NCBI GenBank assembly: GCA_024278765.1
Contig: JAJRSM010000073.1
Location: forward strand, 1-38,465
Origin: Deltaproteobacteria bacterium
Lineage (GTDB): Bacteria; Desulfobacterota; GWC2-55-46; DRQE01
Direction of reading: 5' to 3'
DNA: 38,465 bases
Below are positions 32,879 through 38,465 of this stretch, one piece after another; position 1 is the stretch's first letter, and every line of letters starts with the position of its first letter. The position numbers were made by a program, and so were the translations under genes. Under the pieces are notes generated by a model, which saw only the letters and a program-made list of their open reading frames with translations, had not been told where the DNA came from and ran no database searches.

Positions 32879-34354
32879 ATGAAGACAACAGAAACAATAA
32901 CTGCGATAGCAACTGCGCTGGGCTCAGGTGGGATAGGTATTATAAGGATAAGTGGAGCCCACGCCTTACAAGCTGGACTCTCGATCTTTACCTTTGCCTC
33001 TACCTCTGCTTTAAGCGGTGGTGCGCCTGAGCCGCAAAGACTTTATTTTGGTGACATTTCTTTTTCTAAAGATGGTAGCTCTGCGGATAAAGGATATTTT
33101 GTTTTTATGAAAGCACCAAATTCTTTTACAGGTGAGGACATCGTAGAGTTTCATTGTCATGGCGGGCAATTATTGCTGAATAAAATTCTAGAGTCTCTTT
33201 TGTCTGATCGTCATGAGGGGGTAGACCCAGTACGGTTGGCCGAGCCCGGGGAGTTTACAAAGCGGGCTTTTTTAAATGGCAAAATAGACCTGACCGAGGC
33301 CGAGGCCGTCGGTGAGCTTATCGGTGCAACAAATGACTCGGCACTTGCAATGGCAAGCGGGCGGTTGCAGGGTCGGTTGGCAAAAGAGATCGCTGAGATA
33401 AAAGAGAGTCTGGTGGAGTTGGTCAGCTGCGTAGAGATAGAGTTGGATTTTGTGGAAGAAGAGATAGACGGCCTAAGTGATGAGGAGATATTAGAAGAGC
33501 TTGGTAGTATAGAGCGCAGAGTTGAGGTCTTGACACAAGGCTATTGCGAGGCCTCGGCCCAGATGCAGGGCGTAAAGGTTGTGATAACGGGTCGGCCTAA
33601 TACTGGTAAGTCGAGTCTTTTAAATAGGCTTCTTCAGGAAGAGCGAGCCATAGTAACCCCGGTTGCTGGAACAACCAGAGATCTTATTGAAGAGAGTGTC
33701 TTGATCAAGGGGCTGCCCGCTAGACTTATGGATACGGCAGGGCTCAGGCAAGGTGATCTTCTTAAGGGTGGCTCTGTCAGGATAGACGAGGTCGAGGCGA
33801 TCGGCATTGAGAGAGCCCGGGCTCAGGTAAAGGATGCGCGAGTTGTTTTTTTCGTAGTAGATGGCTCAGAGCCAGAGCATATCGTGGATATCGAGCTTTT
33901 AGAGAGTCTGTTGGCAGACTCTCTAGATAGAAAAACCTCAGAAAGAAAATTTATAATAGTAGCCAATAAATCTGATAAAGAAGCAGCAATAGAGAATAAA
34001 AAATTATTGTATAAACAAGACATGCCCGTTGTCGTTCTCTCGGCAAAGAACGGTGCGGGAATAGAAGCTCTGGAAGAAGCTTTTTATAAGGTTGTAACCG
34101 GCCTAGATTATAATAGTGAAAAGGTCGCGGTGCAGGGCGAGGCCTTTATAACTACAGTCAGGGAAAAAGACGCTCTAGATAAAACCTTGTTAAAGATCAG
34201 GCTAAGTAAAAATGTAGTCTCTGCCAGGGTCGCACGTGAGTGCTTGGCTTTGGAACTTCGGGGCGCACTCGATGCCCTTGGCCTTGTTGTGGGAGAGACG
34301 ACCAGTGAAGATATTTTGAATAGGATTTTTTCGAGTTTTTGCATAGGTAAGTAA
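32879..34354 (+). CDS. mnmE: tRNA uridine-5-carboxymethylaminomethyl modification GTPase MnmE
   Basis: MnmE works with MnmG on wobble U34 of tRNAs. The 491-aa protein has the N-terminal tetrahydrofolate-binding domain (IATALGSGGIGIIRISG; FTGEDIVEFHCHGG) and helical domain (LTEAEAVGELIGA). Its inserted G domain has GRPNTGKSSLLNRL (238-251), TPVAGTTRDLIEE, DTAGLR and NKSDK. The C-terminal motif FCIGK carries the conserved Cys. About 35 residues more than E. coli (454 aa) fall mostly in loops. Its partner gene mnmG lies at 12.7-14.6 kb on the opposite strand. Confidence 0.97.
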   Translation: MKTTETITAIATALGSGGIGIIRISGAHALQAGLSIFTFASTSALSGGAPEPQRLYFGDISFSKDGSSADKGYFVFMKAPNSFTGEDIVEFHCHGGQLLLNKILESLLSDRHEGVDPVRLAEPGEFTKRAFLNGKIDLTEAEAVGELIGATNDSALAMASGRLQGRLAKEIAEIKESLVELVSCVEIELDFVEEEIDGLSDEEILEELGSIERRVEVLTQGYCEASAQMQGVKVVITGRPNTGKSSLLNRLLQEERAIVTPVAGTTRDLIEESVLIKGLPARLMDTAGLRQGDLLKGGSVRIDEVEAIGIERARAQVKDARVVFFVVDGSEPEHIVDIELLESLLADSLDRKTSERKFIIVANKSDKEAAIENKKLLYKQDMPVVVLSAKNGAGIEALEEAFYKVVTGLDYNSEKVAVQGEAFITTVREKDALDKTLLKIRLSKNVVSARVARECLALELRGALDALGLVVGETTSEDILNRIFSSFCIGK

Positions 34355-34371
34355 ATTCAAAGGAGCAAGGT

Positions 34372-34854
34372 ATGCTAGGAAATATAAAAAGATTCTTCGA
34401 AAAAAACATTACAGGAAAGAAGACAAGCAGCGGCGTAACCTCTGAGAAGGTAACCGAGGAAGGCCTCAGACTAGCTACGGCAGCACTTCTTATAGAGCTA
34501 ACAAGGGCCGATAGTCACGTCAAGGAAGAAGAACGTGAGGTTGTAACAAGGGCACTGAAAAAGGGCTTTGAGCTGACAGAGGGCGAAATTGAGGAATTAA
34601 TTGCTTTGGCAGAGGCCGAGGTCAAGGAGGCTATTTCGATCTTTCAGTTTACCCACCTTATAGATAAGGGTTTTTCGTATGGAAAGAAAAAAGAGATCGT
34701 AAGGCATCTTTGGCAGGTAGCTCTGGCAGATGATGAAATGGAGAAGCACGAAGTGCACCTAATAAGAAAAGTAGCCGATCTCCTGCATGTCGCGCATAGC
34801 GATTTTATAGCCGCCAAGCAAGAGGCCAGAAAGTTCAGGCAGCAAGAGGCATAG
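34372..34854 (+). CDS. TerB-like tellurite-resistance-domain protein
   Basis: The 160-aa cytosolic, all-helical protein has LATAALLIELTRADSHVKEE, EREVV, and LWQVALADDEMEKHEVHLIR, KVADLLHV, the acidic TerB/DjlA-type pattern (ADxxVxxxE...ADDExxxHE). These domains probably bind metal ions and occur in proteins of unrelated roles, so tellurite resistance should not be assumed. An AAAGGAG site precedes the ATG. It lies 18 nt after mnmE and may be cotranscribed. Confidence 0.85.
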   Translation: MLGNIKRFFEKNITGKKTSSGVTSEKVTEEGLRLATAALLIELTRADSHVKEEEREVVTRALKKGFELTEGEIEELIALAEAEVKEAISIFQFTHLIDKGFSYGKKKEIVRHLWQVALADDEMEKHEVHLIRKVADLLHVAHSDFIAAKQEARKFRQQEA

Positions 34855-34940
34855 AAATAATAGTACGTGACGGGTTTTGCTGCTGATAGAGGTTGTAAAG
34901 GTTCTTAGATAAACCGGGTAGATTAGTTAGGATGTTGTTT

Positions 34941-35642
34941 TCAGGGCTGGCTTGCTAGCTTTGCTTTGGCCTGTTCGGCTTCTCTTTTTTTAAGTTCTTT
35001 GACCATCTTTATTCCGGCACTCGTCCCTATTCGGTCTGTTCCGGCCTCAATCAGTTCAAGAGCGGCATCAAGATCATTGATACCGCCGGCGGTCTTTATG
35101 CTTATTCTGTCTCCGGCAAACTCTTTTAATAGCTTCACGTCTTCCAGTGTTGCGACCCCTGGCCCGTAGCCAGTAGCGGTCTTTATAAAACGCGCCCCAC
35201 CATCGACGGCCATCTCCAGAGCATAGGTCTTTTCTTTATAGTCTAGGTAGGCACATTCAATTATAACCTTTATCAGGGCGACAGGGACGATCTCCACGAT
35301 CTCTCTTATTTCTTGTTCGACCAGAGAGGTCTCTCCGCTTTTAAAAAGAGAGATATTCATTACTATATCCAGCTCAACAGCACCTTCTATTACTGCCTGC
35401 TTGGCCTCTGCTATCTTTGTCTCTTTTGTCTGGTATCCAAAGGGAAAACCAATGACTGTTGAGACCTTAAGAGGGCGGCCGTCTATCTTTTTAACAGCGA
35501 ACAAGACATGCGAGGGGGGGACACAGACCGATGCAAACGGGTACGCAAGGGCAGCACTTATCTTATCCTCGATCTCTCTTTTTGTTATGTCCGGCTTAAG
35601 TAAAGAGAGATCTATATGTTTTGCTAGTTGGTCATGTGTCAT
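34941..35642 (-). CDS. deoC: Deoxyribose-phosphate aldolase
   Basis: DeoC cleaves 2-deoxyribose-5-phosphate to glyceraldehyde-3-phosphate and acetaldehyde in deoxynucleoside breakdown. The TIM-barrel has IDLSLLKPDIT, VCVPPSHV, VIGFPFG, ELDIVMNI, KVIIECAYL, the Schiff-base lysine in ARFIKTATGYGPGVAT, and SIKTAGGI. I start at ATG 35640-35642 (MTHDQLAKHIDLS, 233 aa). The open frame continues 29 codons upstream without family similarity, and the ribosome-binding site is weak in either case. The gene is convergent with the TerB-like gene. Confidence 0.93.
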   Translation of the reverse strand: MTHDQLAKHIDLSLLKPDITKREIEDKISAALAYPFASVCVPPSHVLFAVKKIDGRPLKVSTVIGFPFGYQTKETKIAEAKQAVIEGAVELDIVMNISLFKSGETSLVEQEIREIVEIVPVALIKVIIECAYLDYKEKTYALEMAVDGGARFIKTATGYGPGVATLEDVKLLKEFAGDRISIKTAGGINDLDAALELIEAGTDRIGTSAGIKMVKELKKREAEQAKAKLASQP

Positions 35643-35742
35643 AAGGTCGAGATTAGCAGATAAATACGGGCTTCGCAAGTTAAAAAAACAGTGGTCATTA
35701 CAGGTCTGGGTTATTTGAAATAAAAGCAAAAAAAACTGTATA

Positions 35743-35751
35743 TGCTATAAT
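35743..35751 (+). promoter_or_regulatory. Extended -10 promoter upstream of the TIGR03546-like gene
   Basis: TGC-TATAAT is a perfect extended -10 (TG at 35743-35744, hexamer 35746-35751) with A-rich DNA upstream and no clear -35. It lies 50 bp before the ATG at 35802. Confidence 0.5.
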
Positions 35752-35801
35752 ATTTATAGTTCTCACTAACTTCAGATTAAATAAATTGGAGACTTATATC
35801 T

Positions 35802-36311
35802 ATGCTCAGACTCTGTTTCAGGCTTATCATGGCTGTAAACTCCGAGACCTCGTCGGAGCGTATCAGCCTTGCGCTTTGTCTGGGGCTTGTCGCAGGGTTT
35901 CTGCCTTTTTTATCTCCGATTAATCTCGTGGTTCTCTTGCTGGTCTTTATTCTGCGAATAAATATCTCGGCCTTTATAGTTGGGGCTATCATCTTTAGTG
36001 CCGTTGCTTATCTTTTTGACCCTATATTTCATATTATGGGCAAGGCTCTGCTAACGCTTGGCTCTTTGGAAGGGCTCTGGACCTATTTTTATAATACAAC
36101 GATTTTCAGGCTTATTAACTTTAATAATACGATAGTTATGGGAAGTCTTTTTGCATCTATTGTTTTGTTTATTCCTGCCTTTTTTATATTTAATAAATTA
36201 ATCCGCAGGTACAGAGAGTCAGTACTTGCCTGCTTTACAAAACTGACTGTTGTCCGTGCAATTACAAGCAGCAATCTTTACCGAGCCTACTCTGCCTTTA
36301 AAGGAGCATAG
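35802..36311 (+). CDS. TIGR03546-type integral membrane protein
   Basis: The 169-aa protein has about three or four membrane segments (LALCLGLVAGFLPFLSPINL, VVLLLVFILRINISAFIVGA, IVMGSLFASIVLFIPAFFIF). The early part, SETSSERISLALCLGLVAGF, resembles the DUF2062 region. It matches my memory of the TIGR03546 family, which is found beside TIGR03545 proteins as it is here, with the next gene starting 2 nt after the stop. The function is unknown; a paired envelope role is inferred from the fixed neighbourhood. Confidence 0.75.
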   Translation: MLRLCFRLIMAVNSETSSERISLALCLGLVAGFLPFLSPINLVVLLLVFILRINISAFIVGAIIFSAVAYLFDPIFHIMGKALLTLGSLEGLWTYFYNTTIFRLINFNNTIVMGSLFASIVLFIPAFFIFNKLIRRYRESVLACFTKLTVVRAITSSNLYRAYSAFKGA

Positions 36312-36313
36312 CC

Positions 36314-38176
36314 TTGACCGATAAAGGGAAAAAATTAAAAGATAACGGTAAAAAAGACCCGTTGCGTTTTGAGGGCGTAAAGCCGGTAAAACGAGACCAG
36401 AAGGGCTGGCTGCGTCTGCGCGGCATAATTGCTTTTGTAGTGGTCTCTGTCTTTATTGCGGTAATATGGCTATTTTTAGTCGATTATGCCGTAAAAAAGG
36501 CAGTTGAGATTGTTGGCACCGAGGTCGTCGGTGCTCGCGTAGAGCTTGCCAGTGCCGACCTTACCCTCTCTCCGCTTGGTATTACTCTGGAAGGTTTGCA
36601 GGTAACCAATCCTGAAGAGCCGATGACCAATGCCTTTGAGGCCTCTGTAATTACGGCCTCGTTGGAGTTTGGTCCGCTCTTGCGACGTAAGATAATAGTC
36701 GATAATCTAAAGATCGACGGGTTGCGCCTTGCAACTGCCCGTAAAAAGAGCGGTGCTATAAAGGGCGGCAAACGAGCGCTAGTAAAGGCCCGGCCCGTTG
36801 AATTTAAAAAACAATTTGAGATGCCGTCCTTTGAAAAGCCCGATCTGAAGGCAATACTTGCCAGCGAAAAACTAGAGACCAGAGATATAATAGAGTCTCT
36901 AAAAAATGATATAGAGAGGGCAAAAGGCGACTGGGCCGGGCAGATAAAAGGGTTGCCAGGTAAAGAGAAGATAGAGGACTATAAAAAACGCTTTAAGGCC
37001 CTTGAAAAGAGCACAAAAGATAGTGGAATTTTGGAAATGCTTGTGGGTGGGACGGAGTTCTTAACTCTGCAAAAAGACCTAAAAAAGGATCTGAAAGCGA
37101 TAAAAAAGGCCAATAAAGGGCTAAAACAGACACTAAAGGACTATGAAAACAGAATAAACGGGATTAACAAGGCCGTAGATCGAGATATAAGACGAATAAC
37201 AGATAAATATTTGATGCCTAGCAATATGATAAAGAATATGACGCTGATGATCTTTGGCGAGCGTGTGGCGGCACTGACCGAGCGTGGTACTTATTGGTAT
37301 AAAAGACTAGAGCCCTTTATGGAAAGAGGTGGTAAGGGTAGTGGCGAGGTAGAGGTAGTAGAGAAGCTTCGTGGCATAGGGGCGTGGATTCGTTTTAAAG
37401 AGCATGAACCCCTGCCAGATCTGCTTATTCGTAAAGCGCAGTTAGAGGTCGAGACAGAGCGCGGCCAAATCATAGGAATCATTAAAGATATAACGCCGGA
37501 CCAGAAGATACTCGGTCGCCCTATGACCTTTAAGTTCGCTACAGATACACTTAAGGGGGTAAAGGGCCTAACCTTTAGTGGTACGTTGGATCATATAAAT
37601 CAAGAAAAGGCCCTAGATGAACTGGTCCTTAAGGTTGAGGGTTTTGGTATAAAAGATGCTAACATTGCATCATCAACCCTACCGCTTACAGTAAAGAGTG
37701 CTTTGATCGATCTTGATCTCGTGGCGGGCCTAAAGGCAGAGGCCGACGGGCGAAGCCTTGGATCAAAATTTAATATGGCCTTTAGTAAGGTCAGGCTTAT
37801 AAAAGGAGAGCCCACTGGTAATAAGATGCAGGATAAAGTCGCTGATGCCTTAACCGGTATAGACAGTTTTAAGCTTAGGGGCTCGATGACGGGCAAACTC
37901 ATAGGCGGTACGCTTAGCGAAGAAAATATAAAGATAAGCGGAGATCTCGATAAGATAATGGAGCGTGCCGTAGCATCGATCTTTACAAAAGAGGCCCTTG
38001 GTTTTAAGCGCGAGCTGCGCTCTGGTTTAATGAAGGAGCTCGGCGCGGATATAGACGGTCTTGGCGGAGAGCTTGTAGGCCTGGAGGGTCTTTCTAAAGA
38101 ACTTACCAATAGGCTCGACCTGGGTAAGATAAAGAACGATAAAGGCAGTGAAGGATTCCCGAAGATAAAATTCTAA
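36314..38176 (+). CDS. TIGR03545-type large envelope protein (AsmA-like features)
   Basis: The 620-aa protein has one N-terminal membrane segment (GIIAFVVVSVFIAVIWLFLV). It then has VGARVELASADLTLSPLGIT...GLQVTNPEEP, the start pattern of AsmA/TamB-like periplasmic proteins. A long charged coiled-coil-like section (~160-290) and a beta-rich C-terminal part follow. A TTG start at 36314 has AAAGGAG 8 nt upstream and is two bases after the upstream stop, indicating coupled translation. I recognise it as the TIGR03545 partner. No enzymatic motif is visible. A role in lipid or lipoprotein traffic would be a guess from the AsmA-like start. Confidence 0.75.
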   Translation: MTDKGKKLKDNGKKDPLRFEGVKPVKRDQKGWLRLRGIIAFVVVSVFIAVIWLFLVDYAVKKAVEIVGTEVVGARVELASADLTLSPLGITLEGLQVTNPEEPMTNAFEASVITASLEFGPLLRRKIIVDNLKIDGLRLATARKKSGAIKGGKRALVKARPVEFKKQFEMPSFEKPDLKAILASEKLETRDIIESLKNDIERAKGDWAGQIKGLPGKEKIEDYKKRFKALEKSTKDSGILEMLVGGTEFLTLQKDLKKDLKAIKKANKGLKQTLKDYENRINGINKAVDRDIRRITDKYLMPSNMIKNMTLMIFGERVAALTERGTYWYKRLEPFMERGGKGSGEVEVVEKLRGIGAWIRFKEHEPLPDLLIRKAQLEVETERGQIIGIIKDITPDQKILGRPMTFKFATDTLKGVKGLTFSGTLDHINQEKALDELVLKVEGFGIKDANIASSTLPLTVKSALIDLDLVAGLKAEADGRSLGSKFNMAFSKVRLIKGEPTGNKMQDKVADALTGIDSFKLRGSMTGKLIGGTLSEENIKISGDLDKIMERAVASIFTKEALGFKRELRSGLMKELGADIDGLGGELVGLEGLSKELTNRLDLGKIKNDKGSEGFPKIKF

Positions 38177-38292
38177 CGACTGCGTCGCGGCTAAATTCAA
38201 TATCTGGCTTTTTGCTGCGCGTAACATCTGTTCGGGGCAGAAAAGTTTAATAGAAGACACACTGTTACGCATTGTACAAAATCACCCAACCT

Positions 38293-38321
38293 GTCATGCT
38301 GAAGTTAGTTCAGCATCTGTA
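38293..38321. repeat. Dispersed hairpin repeat, copy 2
   Basis: GTCATGCTGAAGTTAGTTCA continues as GCATCTGTA and matches the copy at 23755-23783 in all but a few bases. It forms GCTGAA-GTTAG-TTCAGC. It sits about 10 bp from the IS30-family end. The rest of 38177-38330 shows no gene. Confidence 0.7.
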
Positions 38322-38330
38322 GTGTTTTTA

Positions 38331-38465
38331 TTCCCCACATTCAAGGTCGAAGTGCAACAGAGGCGGAAGCGACCTCAAGCGGTGTTTTGTAGCCCAGACA
38401 CTTTCTGGGCCTGTTGTTGATCAGTGATTCTACCCTTGCCACCTGCTCGTCCGTTATTTTAGCGA
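38331..38465 (-). mobile_element. IS30-family insertion sequence, one end (partial)
   Basis: The right edge of the window lies inside an IS30-family element. Its transposase C-terminus overlaps a terminal repeat reading GTTGCACTTCGACCTTGAAT on the minus strand, similar to the GTTGCACTT...TTGAAT ends of many IS30-family members. The outer boundary is near 38331; the exact base and the target duplication cannot be fixed without the other end. Confidence 0.8.
38341..38463 (-). CDS. IS30-family transposase, C-terminal fragment
   Basis: The minus-strand frame from 38463 to the stop at 38341-38343 encodes 40 residues containing VESLINNRPRKCLGYKTPLE and VASASVALRP. The INNRPRKCLGYKTP motif is the hallmark C-terminus of IS30-family transposases, following the catalytic Glu. 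The 5' part is beyond the window. Confidence 0.9.
   Translation of the reverse strand, partial: AKITDEQVARVESLINNRPRKCLGYKTPLEVASASVALRP

Noticed and set aside
34372-34854. Tellurite resistance operon
   Set aside because: Only one TerB-like domain is present, with no terC, terD or terZ genes nearby.

Overview
This 38.5-kb window is bacterial chromosome from a Gram-negative organism. LolA, MltG, an L,D-transpeptidase, bactofilin, periplasmic c-type cytochromes and the TIGR03545/TIGR03546-type pair all imply an inner and outer membrane. The mixture looks deltaproteobacterial in the broad sense (Desulfobacterota or relatives), but I cannot fix the phylum by eye. The region surrounds the replication origin: dnaA-dnaN-rpmH-rnpA-yidD-yidC-mnmE and mnmG-rsmG-parA-parB with two parS sites are all present. 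Both window ends lie inside insertion sequences (an IS3-family right end at the left edge, an IS30-family end at the right edge), so the window is probably one complete contig broken at repeated elements.

Layout. 1-700: IS3 end that has cut off the 3' part of a probable anti-phage dCTP deaminase gene, followed by a perfect 23-bp inverted repeat. 800-9820 (minus strand): rsmE, prmA, yajQ, lolA, ftsK, a double-length dcd, ilvE, an L,D-transpeptidase and a bactofilin, i.e. translation and ribosome modification, cell division and envelope, and nucleotide and amino-acid supply. 10106-14621 (minus): parB, parA, parS x2, rsmG, mnmG. 14739-14848 holds back-to-back promoters. 14858-16573 (plus): a lysine-rich DksA-like protein and ApbE. 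16874-18375 (minus): mltG and ruvX. 18623-18697: a degenerate tRNA-like sequence. 18840-20665 (plus): a cytochrome pair, one protein with a heme domain framed by Asn-Pro-Cys hexapeptide repeats and one pentaheme protein. 20742-22163 (minus): GAF-adenylate/guanylate cyclase. 22407-23537 (plus): a DnaB/RecA-type ATPase with a cysteine cluster. 23895-27125: glnE. 27308-34354: dnaA through mnmE. 34372-38176: TerB-like protein, deoC (minus) and the TIGR03546/TIGR03545-type membrane pair.

How it fits together. The left arm is mostly minus and the right arm mostly plus, as expected for two replichores diverging from an origin between about 14.7 and 28.9 kb. The usual rpmH-to-parB block is split: mnmG-rsmG-parAB lies about 11 kb from dnaA-dnaN, in the opposite orientation to mnmE, its partner in tRNA U34 modification. 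The intervening DNA carries the most unusual genes (cytochrome pair, DnaB-like ATPase, tRNA-like sequence). A family of intergenic repeats recurs at 3.06-3.37, 9.83-10.11, 16.57-16.66 and 23.50-23.75 kb. Its core dyad varies with compensating changes in both arms (GTAC-TGC-GTAC versus GTGC-GCA-GCAC), which suggests the hairpin itself is under selection.
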